From positions 2,666,001 through 2,730,000 of the forward strand of contig JAKZZE010000001.1 of NCBI GenBank assembly GCA_024220505.1: DNA of 64,000 bases, in the 5' to 3' direction. Shown piece after piece: positions 1-10,110 of the stretch (positions are counted from its first letter, which is position 1; the number at the start of each line of letters is the position of its first letter). The notes below the pieces were generated by a model that worked only from the letters and a program-made list of their open reading frames with translations, was not told the DNA's origin and did no database searches. The position numbers were made by a program, and so were the translations under genes. The DNA comes from Rhizopus arrhizus. Its lineage: Eukaryota; Mucoromycota; Mucoromycetes; Mucorales; Rhizopodaceae.

Positions 1-178
1 CTCTCATTATCATGTGTGGATTTCTACATGTTTTAAGAAAAAATAAAGAAGATCAAAAAAGGTTGTATAGCAGACAAAATCGCATGTTACACGAAACAAT
101 ATGTTACACGGTTTTTTTAATTTGAAAGGACTAGGAGAAAAGACGAAAGGGACTTACGACGATCCAAAATCAACTATC

Positions 179-188
179 TATATAAAGG
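179..188 (+). promoter_or_regulatory. TATA box of membrane-protein copy 1
   Basis: TATATAAAGG lies about 45-50 bp before the ATG at 232. Equivalent boxes stand at the same distance before copies 3 and 5, and weaker ones before copies 4 and 6, so it is probably the core promoter with a very short 5' leader. Confidence 0.6.
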
Positions 189-231
189 CCTTTTTTTTAT
201 TTAAATTTCTTTTCTTTTTATCATCTTACTT

Positions 232-1665
232 ATGTCTGAACAGAATATATCATTTGGCTCATTTATGAATTCAAGTTTTCAAGATATGGCTGCCATACTT
301 GGCCTACTATGGATAGAAATGTGTAATAGAAATGCTACTTTGACTTTGTCAAAAGGCTACATGTTCCCTGCTTCCTGTGGTATGTCAATGTTTGGTGTTC
401 TCAGTCTCTCAAAGTATCACTTGGAATCATCATTGCCTGAACGAATTGTGAAGAATATGGGAATAGATCGATCTAGATTTGACAAGTATAAGTTGAAGGA
501 AAAGGTAGAAGAACAGATAGCATCAATTTCGAATGAAAAACTGCTTTGGTTAAGAATGCATGGCGCGAAGATATACTTGGATGCACCTGCATTGAACAAA
601 AGCTGGTGGGTACTCTCCCTTGTTTCATGCTTTGGTTTATCTTGTCTCAACTTTGTTCCTTACATACCTCATTACTATCATACTCCTTCCTTGGATTACA
701 TTTATTTTCCCTTGCTTTTGACTGCTTCAACCTTTGTTGCTTCTTTTGTTTGTTGTGTAGACTCCATTCTGATGCTCTCTGGATCCTTTGATCTTTATAC
801 CATTGATCAAAATATGGAGTCCCTTTTATTGCCCCATCATTTTGGTAATAGATATGCCATGATCGTTACTTCTATTATTGGCTGTGTTTCTGCTTTGGGT
901 ATCGTTGTTGGCTATATAGGTTCCTACTTGGTGGTTCGACAAATGGAAAACATGGATACATGCTTATGGCTTGGTTTACAATTTGTTTTGTGTTTCTCGC
1001 GACTGATAATCTGGTCTCTGAATACCGAAAAAGACGACATCAAAAAGATTGACTTGAGAGTCAAGATGGATCGAGAGGATGAAAAAATAATTGATGCTTT
1101 CCAAAAGGCTTTTGCAATAACTAAAGAAAAGGCAGAGGATATATTCAAAAGAATCGAAAAAGGCGACTGCTTTATTGCTTTCAAAGCGATGGATCTTTAT
1201 CTTCAAATCAAAGAGTGCTGTTATGAGGATGACGATGGTATCGAAGCATATTGCAGAAACAGAGATATATTTGTAAAATGGAACAAGAAGGAAGATGAAT
1301 ATGAAGAGATTGCTATTCTTTGTAATGGACAAGGCATTATGTTGAGCAAGGCTGATATGCTAACTATCGAAATTGCCGGAGAGTATTGCGAAAACTATGA
1401 TGGGAACGGCTTGAGGGAATTGAATGGGATTATTACACACTACGTCAGAAGGATGTCTGGAGAAGAAAACGCACGGTACTTGTGTGAAGAATTCGAATTA
1501 CAGCTTTATGATAGACATGGCATTGGTGATGATGAACTTACAAATACCATCAATATGCTCAAGAAAGTATGCAAACGATTTGATTATATTCAAAGTTCTC
1601 GTCTTATATTCAAGAATATATTGAAAGATGAGCCCGATCAATTATATGGTGTTATAAATCTATAG
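232..1665 (+). CDS. Multi-pass membrane protein, copy 1 of six-member family
   Basis: Uninterrupted 477-residue ORF; I cannot name the family. The N-terminal ~125 residues are mostly soluble-looking, with a hydrophobic patch at about 43-58. Four strongly hydrophobic segments follow at about 125-141, 157-182, 209-236 and 243-262, with a conserved loop rich in Pro/His/Tyr (PYIPHYYHTPS) between the first two. The C-terminal ~215 residues are charged and hydrophilic, beginning at the acidic/basic stretch after WSLNTEKDD and ending in the invariant GVINL. This suggests four transmembrane helices with a large soluble tail. The start is the first ATG after the TATA box and matches MSEQN/MSEDN starts in the other copies. 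No introns. It is near-identical to copies 3 and 5. Function unknown; the open frame while two other copies are broken suggests it may be a working member. Confidence 0.8.
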   Translation: MSEQNISFGSFMNSSFQDMAAILGLLWIEMCNRNATLTLSKGYMFPASCGMSMFGVLSLSKYHLESSLPERIVKNMGIDRSRFDKYKLKEKVEEQIASISNEKLLWLRMHGAKIYLDAPALNKSWWVLSLVSCFGLSCLNFVPYIPHYYHTPSLDYIYFPLLLTASTFVASFVCCVDSILMLSGSFDLYTIDQNMESLLLPHHFGNRYAMIVTSIIGCVSALGIVVGYIGSYLVVRQMENMDTCLWLGLQFVLCFSRLIIWSLNTEKDDIKKIDLRVKMDREDEKIIDAFQKAFAITKEKAEDIFKRIEKGDCFIAFKAMDLYLQIKECCYEDDDGIEAYCRNRDIFVKWNKKEDEYEEIAILCNGQGIMLSKADMLTIEIAGEYCENYDGNGLRELNGIITHYVRRMSGEENARYLCEEFELQLYDRHGIGDDELTNTINMLKKVCKRFDYIQSSRLIFKNILKDEPDQLYGVINL

Positions 1666-1707
1666 TGTAAACAAACCTATTGTTAGTCGTACTGTATGAT
1701 ATTGTCA

Positions 1708-1761
1708 TTTTTATGTCGTTTTTATGTTATTTTATGTTATTTTATGTTATTATATGTTATG
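1708..1761 (+). repeat. TTTTATGTTA microsatellite in the 3' region of copy 1
   Basis: Imperfect tandem units of TTTTATGTTA just before the poly(A) signal. The same place in copy 5 (about 44920-44995) and copy 3 (about 16687-16830, as TTTTATTTGC variants) has different lengths, so it is an unstable 3' UTR repeat. Confidence 0.8.
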
Positions 1762-1767
1762 CATTTA

Positions 1768-1773
1768 AATAAA
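1768..1773 (+). terminator. Poly(A) signal AATAAA, copy 1
   Basis: AATAAA about 100 bp after the stop codon, conserved in copies 3 (16839-16844) and 5 (45006-45011). Confidence 0.6.
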
Positions 1774-1781
1774 GGGTGGTT

Positions 1782-2045
1782 GTGATATTTGGTACTTATA
1801 TGAAAACAGCAAGAAGTCAATAGCTAACAACTACTATTTATTAAGTAAGAAAAAGGAGAGGAATTAGTATTTTTTTTCAGGGGATAGCACTCATATTAAT
1901 TATCTAATTTATTTAAACGGAGTTACAAAATTGAAATATGAATGGGATTAGTGAAGGGAAAGAGGGTTAAATAGTAATAAATAATGTGAATGATTAGAAA
2001 CTATTCATGCAATCATTGTTTTTTTGATTTTGTTTTTTTGTTTTG

Positions 2046-2078
<33 letters not shown>

Positions 2079-2206
2079 GAACTAATAATTTAGAATGAAC
2101 CCTGGATTATATTGTCTGACTATTAATTATATGGTCTGACGTAGGCTGGACTGAGATCAATAATAAAATAATAAATAAAGACAACATTAATGACCAAACA
2201 CGACAG
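1782..2206 (+). mobile_element. 425-bp MITE-like insertion (copy 1 flank)
   Basis: This segment is bounded by TGGTT on both sides (1777-1781 and 2207-2211). The corresponding place after copy 3 (16848-16852) has a single TGGTT and no insert, i.e. an empty site. The ends are imperfect inverted repeats (GTGATATTTGGTACTTA at the left; the reverse complement of the right end reads GTCGTGTTTGGTCATTA). It encodes nothing and contains a 29-T run. A second copy of exactly the same length stands after family copy 5 at 45020-45444. Confidence 0.65.
2048..2076 (+). repeat. Poly(T) run of 29
   Basis: Homopolymer inside the 425-bp insertion; also present in the copy after gene copy 5 (45286-45314). Confidence 0.9.
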
Positions 2207-2418
2207 TGGTTTTATGGAATATTACTTATAACGAATTGTCTTGCATATATGATTAGCAGTCATAGAAACATTAGTAAGCTTGTGGCATATTCATCACCTC
2301 TAAGCAAAATAGGGTTTTTATATAGTTTAACTATTTACACCCCTCCCCTCCCCTCCCTCCCTTTTCATTAAATTTTGTTGTAGAAAACAGATTTTTGTTT
2401 TATATGTACCAATTTAAG

Positions 2419-2569
2419 CGATTTAGACTTATCTATTGAATAGACTTTCTGTGTAAATGCTTTCTATATACACTTTCTCCAAACCCATCTTCATTATGAC
2501 TAAATGGGTATAGAGAGACCCGTAAGGATCTGGATACATAAAAGTATATGTGAAGATGGAATTTAAAAT
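2419..2569 (+). repeat. Shared ~150-bp 3' module, copy 1
   Basis: Begins GATTTAGACTTATCTATTGA and runs to GAAGATGGAATTTAAAA. Very similar blocks follow copies 3, 4, 5 and 6 (17052-17202, 32740-32890, 45649-45798, 56951-57055). It marks the end of homology between several gene copies: beyond it each copy has different sequence, apart from copies 3 and 5. Confidence 0.8.
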
Positions 2570-3035
2570 ATACGAGAGGATCTGTTAGCATGCCAAGATT
2601 TTGGTTGGTATCAACATCGTTCTTTCACCTAACATTTCTAAGCCACCTGACCAAGGTAGGCCTCCCAACCACTCGGCTCAATCATCGAACCCCACCCTCT
2701 CATCCTAACGTCAGTCAACTGTGCTCTATCCAAAAATGCATCAACGGCCCGCTATCACACGAGAAAGTCTACTTCATCTCCATTCATCTGCGACATCTCG
2801 TCCTTCATCTGATACAGTTGATTTGCATACAACTGCCTTAAATACTGCTCAACCGGTGGTAATTGAAGCTACTTACTGAGGAGTCTCTCAATTTACTGGA
2901 AGCACTTTCTTTAGTGTTACCTCCCATTGTGAGCCTGATTGTGATATTTATAAATTAGCTTTTTACCAATTGAAAGAACATGTGTGGGTCTCGTAGTTCA
3001 TAAGTCAAGACCTAACCGCTACCTGGAACTGACGG
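2570..3035 (+). other. Decayed sequence without a supported gene
   Basis: Higher GC than its surroundings and carries broken ORFs on the plus strand. It directly precedes LINE-derived coding sequence and is probably a degraded part of the same insertion, but I see no motif that proves this. Confidence 0.4.
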
Positions 3036-3815
3036 CATGTCATATATTTTCTTGAATATGATATTCAAACATCCTAAGTATTCTGAATTGATCTTAAGTC
3101 TGTATAATGATGCTCGTTCTGATATTACCTTTCCCAAGCTTTGGCTTGAAACGTGTTTTTATCTGCTTTCAAAAAAAGGGGATGTTACTTCACTCAAAAA
3201 TTGATGACATATCACCTTAATCACTTGTGATGCCAAAATCTTTACTCGCATGCTCAAATCTCGTTTCGGTTTATTTATCTTGTCACTCATTTCTTTTTGA
3301 TAGAGTGATTTCATGAAAGCTCGCTTTATTGCAAACAATGAAATTCTGATGAACATCGCTATTGAACAAGCCTCTATCAGAAACTCTGATGAAATAGGTT
3401 GTGATCAAGAAAAAGTTTATGACACAATCCATCCAAATCACCTTCATGCTGTCTTAGTACAATATGGTTTTCTGGAGGATTTTGTGCCCGCTATTGACAA
3501 GCTCTTCTTTGGTAACCTTACTCTCCAACGAAAGTATAATTAGCTGCACCCTCTTGTGTATTTGGAAATCTCGCTGGTGTTTCGTTCTCGACAATGTCCC
3601 TTTTGACCGTTTGTTGGTCTTTCAGTGCGTTTTGTCAATGGTTGGAACCTTTCAGTCCAACGCTTCGACTTTTTTTCTGTAGAAGTATCTTGTACATCTC
3701 CTGTTTAGCTCTCTTAAACTATTTTTGTTAATCCAAAGCTCACAGCAGCTGTACATGTGGCTTCATCTTTATTATAATAATAATCACCTTGGCTCAACAG
3801 CTCCTACAAAAAAAA
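3036..3815 (+). mobile_element. LINE ORF2 remnant (RT fingers joined to C-terminal end)
   Basis: Plus-strand translation in shifting frames gives the LINE motifs KKGDVTSLKN, TCDAKIFTRMLKSR and a mutated LDQEKAYDRVHP block (CDQEKVYDTIHPNHL), then jumps to sequence like the extreme C terminus of ORF2 (IWKSRWCFVLDNVPF). The catalytic YADD region and everything between is missing. The 3' end is CTCCTAC followed by a run of A at about 3807-3815, resembling the 3' end of the intact LINE at 57.1 kb (CTCCCCTAC-An). Stops and frameshifts make it nonfunctional. Confidence 0.75.
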
Positions 3816-4373
3816 ATACATAATTAGAAAAAAGTGACATATAACTTTGGCAGATACGAAACACAGCATTAGATTCCCTATAACATATATGTTGTTTACC
3901 CAAGTCTAATATTTAATCCTTCATCACAACATAATACTGAATACATATAAATACATTGTTAGCTTATATAAAACTATCACGCATCTCTGTCTCATTAATC
4001 ATTAGTCTTTTACATTTATTAAATTCATTTGACAAATCAGAGCTTGTTTGGGGAAGTATTCGAATCATAATTTTAAACCTTATGTTTGCTTTTCTTTAAC
4101 AACATAAAGTGCTCACAGCATGTTATTGTACTCCCTTTCTATAATTTTATCTCCTTGTCTATTGATTGTAGCCTTAAGACCACAATTCATAATATCTGGT
4201 GATTTTGCTTTCAATTCTGAAATCGAGAGCATGTTATATGGATTACATTGACTATGTTGGTTGACATTTTTTTTTAGATTTCTATCACAAGCCCAACAGC
4301 AAGCTGTAAAAAACTTATTCTTCTTAGCTTGGCCACCTTCTGTTTCTTTAAGCTGGCTAAAATTAATGACACA

Positions 4374-4610
4374 TCACTTTGTCCCTTTATAAGTCGTGTT
4401 ATGCATTTTAATTAGCAAAAATAAAATGAACAATCGATGTATCATGTAATTATCTACAGCTAGTTGCGAATCAAGAACAAATAAGATCTTTGATGCAAAA
4501 TGGTTGAAGGTTGTATTTTTATATTTTTGTGAAAGATGGCCTAAGAAATTCACTGGTGAAATGAACATAAACCCTCTTAATCTCGTGTCGAAAGAGTGGT
4601 TGCACAGCAT
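4374..4610 (-). pseudogene. Downstream part of the unrecognised duplicated gene
   Basis: 78-residue ORF nearly identical to the end of the ORF at 53318-53614 (FDTRLRGFMFISPVNFLGHL, then SQLAVDNYMIHRLFILFLLI). The last ~25 residues are hydrophobic and could be a membrane anchor. Between this ORF and 4802 the translated sequence remains similar to the partner copy but is interrupted, which supports one decayed gene rather than two. Confidence 0.45.
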
Positions 4611-4801
4611 CTCGTCTGTGATATTGATTTACTGATCTTTCAGTGCATATTGCTTTCACTTCTTTAGAATTTTATGTATTTATTTTTCCATTTTTACAAC
4701 ATCTTGTCTTCAGCCTTTCATAAACGAGCCTAATAATGGCATAACTTGCTTTCACAGATTTCATGATAACCAGCTACCACCAAAATCTCAGAGAAACATT
4801 A

Positions 4802-5221
4802 TTAGACTTTAAATTCGTAGAAATTTCGTCCTATTGTACTCTTGTCGGTTATTATGGCATACGGTTTGGCCCAATAATAACATGACTCCAAACCATAGGC
4901 GCAATCACCAATACCAACATTGTTATATAAAAATACATCAATACTTGTGATATAAAACATGTAGTTGTCAAATTCTATAAAGTATTTGATAAATGATTTT
5001 TCAATGGCTAAAACAGACTTGTTGATATTGCTTCTATCAATACTTATGCTTGCTATAGTCTCATCATGTAAACAAAAAGTTGCTATAGGATTTACAACAT
5101 TCAGTAAGTGATTTGGGATGATGAAGCCGAATTTGTCTATTGTTGTTCTATGGGAAAAATCAGCAACTAGCTTAGTGCACACTTCTAAATAATATTGTAG
5201 CTGTTTGTATATGCTTTCCAT
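4802..5221 (-). pseudogene. Unrecognised gene fragment, 139 residues (paralogue of 52663-53178)
   Basis: ORF of 139 residues very similar to the plus-strand ORF at 52663-53178 over about 120 residues (RTTIDKFGFIIPNHLLNVVN, NNVGIGDCAYGLESCYYWAK). The N termini differ. I recognise no domain. After the stop at 4802 further related coding sequence continues out of frame towards 4374, again conserved in the partner, so this is probably part of a longer gene broken by stops and frameshifts. The conserved protein reading shows that an ancestral coding sequence existed; its role is unknown. Confidence 0.5.
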
Positions 5222-5972
5222 TGTAAAATTGGCAACTTTGATACATGACCTTTTGTGCTTCTCCTATATTCTCTTAATACCTTAGTGGTACAAAGCATTC
5301 TCAAATAACAGCTATTTCAACATGGCTACAATTGCTTTTTTTTCTTTTAATTGAAGGATTATCATCAGCATTGTAGTTCTCTTAACCAATTATAAGTTTC
5401 ATGAAAGTACCAACTTCGATTAGTTGTCAAAATAAAGGTTGGCTACCTTTTCATGATAAGAAAGCTGTTCACAATGAGTGTATTTGATGCTATTAATATT
5501 AAGTTATTCATTTTACTGCTTAATATTGTTATCAAGGGGGAGAAGAACAGTAAATTTCGTAAGAACAATTTTTCTAAAATTAAAAAAAAATTCAATATCC
5601 ATTTCATCGGCATTTCTTTTTCCTTTCTTCCTCTTTTTTTTTTTAACGTACAAGTTTTAATGGAAGCAGTAGCAGATTTTCCGGAAGGATTCTTTTTTAT
5701 TAGGTGTAAATCAAAGCCATTTTCTATTGACGTTAATAATGGTGGAATGACTGTAAGTTTATTTACTGTTTTTCTACAAGAAAGTAACATGAAATAGAAT
5801 GATACGGCTATCATTATTTGGCCACAGGTACATATAAAATACTAAAAGAAAATGATGAGTTATAGTTAAATATAGATTTATAGAAATTGGTTGACAGTAT
5901 TAATCAGGTAATAAACCAAAGAAAAAGAGAGGGGAATGATATTTAATCCTTCAATTTCCGTTTAAGCTTTGG
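5222..5972. other. Intergenic, no gene seen
   Basis: AT-rich. Overlapping ORFs exist on both strands (5443-5814) but are low complexity (Lys/Phe/Ile from poly-A/T runs) and have no similarity that I recognise. It contains the promoter side of the lectin-like gene. Confidence 0.5.
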
Positions 5973-6765
5973 ATGCATGAAGAAGGATTTTTAATAAACA
6001 AGAAATCCGGGCTTGTTCTTGATATTAGAGGAGGAATTGAACGCGATAAACTTATAATTCAATATGCTCGTAAACCAGGATTAGCACATAACCAAAGATG
6101 GAAATACCAAGATGGCTACATATTCCCTGCTTCTAACCCTAACCTTGTCATTGATATTAAGGGAGGAGAATATAAGAATGGAAGCAATGTATTTTTGAAT
6201 GCTAAAAATCCTCACTCACAAACACAACAGTTTATTATTCAACCCTTTGAAAATGAAAAATCTAGACAAGAATTAGCCTTGTTGAGACCTTCTCCAAGTA
6301 AAAATAGAACAATGAGTAATGGATATATTTTACTTAATTATTAATAGATCAACGTAATTCTCATTTCCCAAGAAGAGAAGAACTTTACGATTGTTATCGA
6401 ATGTTTTATTTGGAAAATAAGCAGCTTTCACCTTATCAATTAGCAGGCGCTGCAGCTTTTAAGGTAAAAATACTGTCATTTGGTTTATTCAGAGATATTA
6501 AGCAAGTAACAAAGGCAATGAAAGATTATATATCAGAATTAAAAAACAAGAATGAACCTATTGTTGTTGATGAGACGTCAAGAAAAGCGTTAAGTCATCT
6601 TGTTCAACAAGAAGTAATGATAATAGACTAAGAGAGTTTTATTTAAAACTATTTTTTTGTTAGGTACAACACACATTAACTCAACAGCAAGTTTATCATC
6701 AAGAATTGGTCAATGAAGCATCAAAGGTTGCTGATTCTTATTTTAGCAATGAATATAATGATTAA
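5973..6765 (+). CDS. Ricin-B-type (beta-trefoil) lectin-domain protein, 3 exons
   Basis: Exons read as 5973-6297, 6348-6613 and 6664-6765, giving a frame-consistent 230-residue protein. Introns start GTAAAAA and GTAATGA and end in AG; each is 50 bp. Residues ~3-95 have the repeating pattern of a ricin-type carbohydrate-binding beta-trefoil: SGLVLDIRGG then NLVIDIKGG, each followed by a W or F/Q-rich turn (NQRWKY, TQQFII). The rest is helical and charged, with FPRREELYDC and LSPYQLAGAAAFK motifs and a coiled-coil-like Gln-rich end. No signal peptide, so probably intracellular. This is a carbohydrate-binding fold only; nothing marks it as a toxin. A potential 29-nt intron at 6464 is not used in this model because removing it breaks the frame. 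Convergent with the BSD gene, 16 bp between stops. Confidence 0.7.
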
Positions 6766-6781
6766 TAAATAGGAGAATGTC

Positions 6782-7819
6782 TTATATCGCCGCCTTTCTT
6801 AGCTCAATCTCCCATTCTTCCATTCCTTCATAGTCTTCTACTTTATTTATGTCAACAAATTCTTCTTTCTTGGGCTCAACATTTTCTTTCTTTGTGTATT
6901 CCTCCTTTGCCTTTTCTTGCTTAGCTTCTTGATCTGCCTCTTTTACCTCAATATTCTCTTTCTTATTCACTTCTTCATCACTATCATCATTGTCCTGAAA
7001 TTCAAAGAACACTTGTTCTTTATGGTCATCATCGTGATCTGATTCAGGGGGATTGTTTAATATCTCTTGCTTGATAAGTGTAACCCGATAAAAATAATTC
7101 CTCCAAAAATCGTGCTCGCTTACACTACAACAAAGTGTTCAATCATACTGTGCATGGGTTAATAGAATCATTCTTACTGTTGTGGAACAAGTGCAAATCT
7201 TAAGCTCGCCAATTCTTTGTCTTCCTTTAAAGCAGCATGAGCTGTCAAACTGTAGACATTAAAATCGAATTGAATACTGGTATCATCTGGCGGTGAAATC
7301 AAAAGGTTTCTCTTATCCTTTATATAGTGTCAGCATATAAAGATAAAAAGAAGAGGGACATATGTATCTACCTTGGGTATCTCCATTATGGCCTTTCTCA
7401 TTTGTTTTTCATATCCTTTATAACCAAACCACGGCGCAACTGGTTCTATTTTTTGCTTTATTCACTTTTAATTCCTTTTGTCTTATTTTATTTTATACCT
7501 GAGCCTTTGGATTGACTCGTCAAAAGATTTTCTTGCTTCTTTTTATCTAAAATAAAAGAAGACCTTTCTGATTCCAAGTCAAATTGAAAATTACCAAAAC
7601 GAGTAGGTAAGCTTTTGGCTTGTTGCTGGAATTTGGTCAATTGCTTATTTATTTCTTCAGGTAACCCTTTTGTTTGAATCGATTGTGAAAGTGAGTTTAT
7701 GCTTGAGGTCACTGTTGAGAAAAGAGAACGACCAAACAGATTACCAGAAGTGTTTGCTACTCTTACTAATTAGATACTATTCAGAAAATAGATAATTGTT
7801 ATACACCTTTCTCAGTCAT
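6782..7819 (-). CDS. BSD-domain protein, 5 exons
   Basis: Exons on the minus strand: 7819-7807, 7756-7499, 7445-7372, 7317-7178 and 7124-6782. All introns are GT..AG (about 50-60 bp) and the spliced frame is exactly 276 codons including the stop (275 residues). Key motifs: APWFGYKGYE (~117-126), SPPDD and KEDKELASLRFALVP (~140-175), then SEHDFWRNYFYRV (~164-177), the FW..YFYRV signature of the BSD domain shared by BSDC1/SYAP1-like proteins, TFIIH p62 and DOS2-like proteins. The C-terminal ~80 residues are highly acidic/Lys-rich and end in EEWEIELRKAAI, as is typical of this family. The short first exon (MTEK) is inferred from splice sites. BSDC1-like proteins are associated with membrane traffic and signalling; the exact role here is an inference. 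Confidence 0.8.
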
Positions 7820-7986
7820 GGGTAAAAATAATAAATAATAAAAGGAAAGAAAAAAAGGAGGGAAATCTTATTTTTCCTACTCCGTTTGGAGAAAATAAAA
7901 ATCATTTTCTATTCATTATCAAAAAGATTTTTGCTTCTAATACTCAAACAGGTTTATTTATAATCTAATTGTCTTTAAAACTAACT

Positions 7987-8354
7987 CTAGTCCTTCTTTA
8001 ATAATTTGGCAAGTTTTCCCGAAGAATGAGCAGCTTGAAGATCACTATTTCCTCCAATGTGTTGTTGATTAATAAAAATGTTAGGTACAGTACTTTGTTT
8101 TGTAAATTCAGTCAAATAGTCTTGAATAGATCCACCTTCAGGATGTTCATTTAATTCTATAGTTTTATAATCCACATTTAAATCGTCAAGTAAATCTTTG
8201 GCTCTAATAGAAAAACCACAATAAGTTTTGCTAAAAACCTACTAATAATGAGTACATAATCTCTATTCTGAACTATTTAAGTAATTACTGCAACTTTATT
8301 CTCTGCAATGAATTTCTTTACAAGTTCTTTTACTCCACTAGTAACAACAGACAT
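7987..8354 (-). CDS. Glutaredoxin with a CGFS active site, 2 exons
   Basis: Exon 1 is 8354-8289 and exon 2 is 8238-7987; the 50-bp intron has GTAATT..TTAGTAG ends. The joined product is 105 residues, the normal length for a small class-I (Grx1/Grx2-type) glutaredoxin. The fold signatures are all present: the N-terminal helix (VKELVKKFIAENKVA), the beta strand and active site VFSKTYCGFS, TVPNIFINQQHIGG (cis-Pro loop) and GGNSDLQAAH (glutathione binding). It would use glutathione to reduce disulfides or glutathionylated proteins. Unusual: class-I enzymes normally have CPYC; here the second cysteine is Ser and the motif is the CGFS of the monothiol class, without that class's extra loop before the Cys. 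Cytosolic, since no targeting peptide is visible. Confidence 0.85.
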
Positions 8355-8359
8355 TTTGA

Positions 8360-10110
8360 TAAAGAACGAAAAAAAAAAGACAGTTGCTGATTATTATTAA
8401 TATAGTGTATTTTATCTCGAAAATGAGGCAATCCTTATTCTTTCTTTATTGGACAATCTGGAGTTTAAAAGGCCTTTTTTTTTTTTGAGACCAAGATGCT
8501 GACTAACGTTAGACGCAGTAAAGTAAACCTGCCTCTTAAACGCTCGACGCCAAACTGCTTCAGGCTGATCTCCCTCTCTCTTCAAGACATTTATTCTAAT
8601 ACTTTCTGAAAAGCTTGATGTATCATTTGAGATTTTCCAAAGCAGCTATCATATGTCTTGGCGTTGCAATGTGTGCTTTTGATATACTTTTTGATCTTAA
8701 GGCGGCATTCCTCAGAGTTAAAGAAAGAAAAGCATAATAGTATACACAATGACTTGCAACCCTGATTGTTTAGGTCTCGACAATAAAATGGGAATGGTGA
8801 ATCCTACAATTGTTCATCACGATAAAAAAAAAACTTTATGTGGCATGTTTGTCTGAAATGTCTATTATGACATCAAAAAACGTAACAATATGTGTTTTCA
8901 TCTAGTTAAAATTCTCTTATACAAGGCTTCATAAAAGGTAATAAAGAGCAAAAAATGAAATTTTATCTTTTGAATCTTTAATTTTTGTTCTTTGATAATC
9001 GGTTGATGATAAATGTGATATAATCTAAAGCAGGATCATAAGCTCACTTTGTATGGTTATCTAACCAATCCAACAACTATTCAACAAACTTGATAAACAT
9101 ATTCCTGACTATTTCCAGGATTGATCACTTTATGTAATATCAGCTCCACATATTTAGATGACAAAGTAGCAATTACGATTTTGTATAATGAGCTTTACGG
9201 TACCAGTATTTGGGCTGTTTCTGTATTCAGATACAAGACACAATAACTTTACAAATAAAGTGCGAATGGGGTGAGACGACTTCACCATAGCGAATTATTC
9301 TGTAGACAACTGAATTAAATTCAAAAGAAGTTTAATTGAGCTGTCATTTTTCTAGGCTTGTAATGTGTAGAGTTTATTGATAAGAGATGAATACATCGAT
9401 TTCACTTTTTTCAAGAGATTTTTCCAGTATTCTCATCATGTTGTCTGTATCAGTAACAAACATATTGACATGCTAATAACGAACAAGACAGAAAAACTGG
9501 CCTTTATTAATTTATCAGAATTTTTATACTGAATATATAAGAGATGATCAAAATGATTATAGCTACTGCAGTTTGTCCTTTTTTATAGTTTCTTTTGTTT
9601 GGAATAGAAAGAGTTTTGAACCTATTATTAACGAAATATAATACTTTAATAATAGCTTCATTCCGTATAAAATCTGATTTATCTATTCTATTATGTTCAG
9701 GCATCGGCTAAAGGAACCAATTCTTATTTTTACGTAAAAAGTTACAAGCGAGTCTTTTGCGTATATCGCAGACACGGAAACATAAGATCATAACTCGTGG
9801 AATACAAAAAGAAAAAAAAAAGAAAAAAACATTATTCCGAATCTATGCATCTTTATATCAAAATAATGACGGCAAAATATTCTCAAATCAACTATAATAC
9901 TAAAATTGATATTTTGTTTCAGTATTACTAATTTTATTACTTTCATTATTCTATTTTGTACCTTTCTTTATTTCTTTGATCAAAATATCCCTTTTACTTT
10001 ATAGCATTTGAAAAGAGAGACTTGTTGTACTTGTGTCACTTTCAAATCAAGATTGTTTTGTGGAATCAAATGCTGAGCGTTAAGAGCTCTTCTTTCTTTG
10101 CTTTTGCTTT
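8360..10110. other. Intergenic, no supported gene
   Basis: AT-rich, with short meaningless ORFs. A T-run at about 8472-8484 borders GC-richer sequence (8500-8600) that could be a retroelement relic, but no motif is readable. The end holds the region upstream of family copy 2, which lacks the clear TATA box of the other copies. Confidence 0.5.

Larger units (their letters stand above)
3885..5221 (-). repeat. Left arm of an inverted segmental duplication
   Basis: The reverse complement closely matches 52790-54075, both in coding (YAIITDKST, NPIATFCLHDETI) and noncoding parts (for example the AAAGACTAAT region at 53.96 kb against 4.0 kb). The two arms are about 48 kb apart and in opposite orientation. 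Confidence 0.8.

Noticed and set aside
924..1332. Antisense ORFs of 86 and 118 residues inside family copy 1, recurring in the other copies
   Set aside because: They recur only because the sense coding sequence is conserved; they have no start context and change length freely between copies.
5443..5814. Overlapping ORFs of 123 and 114 residues on opposite strands
   Set aside because: Low-complexity composition from A/T runs; no similarity or splice structure supports either.
6464..6492. Third intron in the lectin-domain gene
   Set aside because: 29 nt is too short and removal breaks the frame, whereas reading through keeps it.
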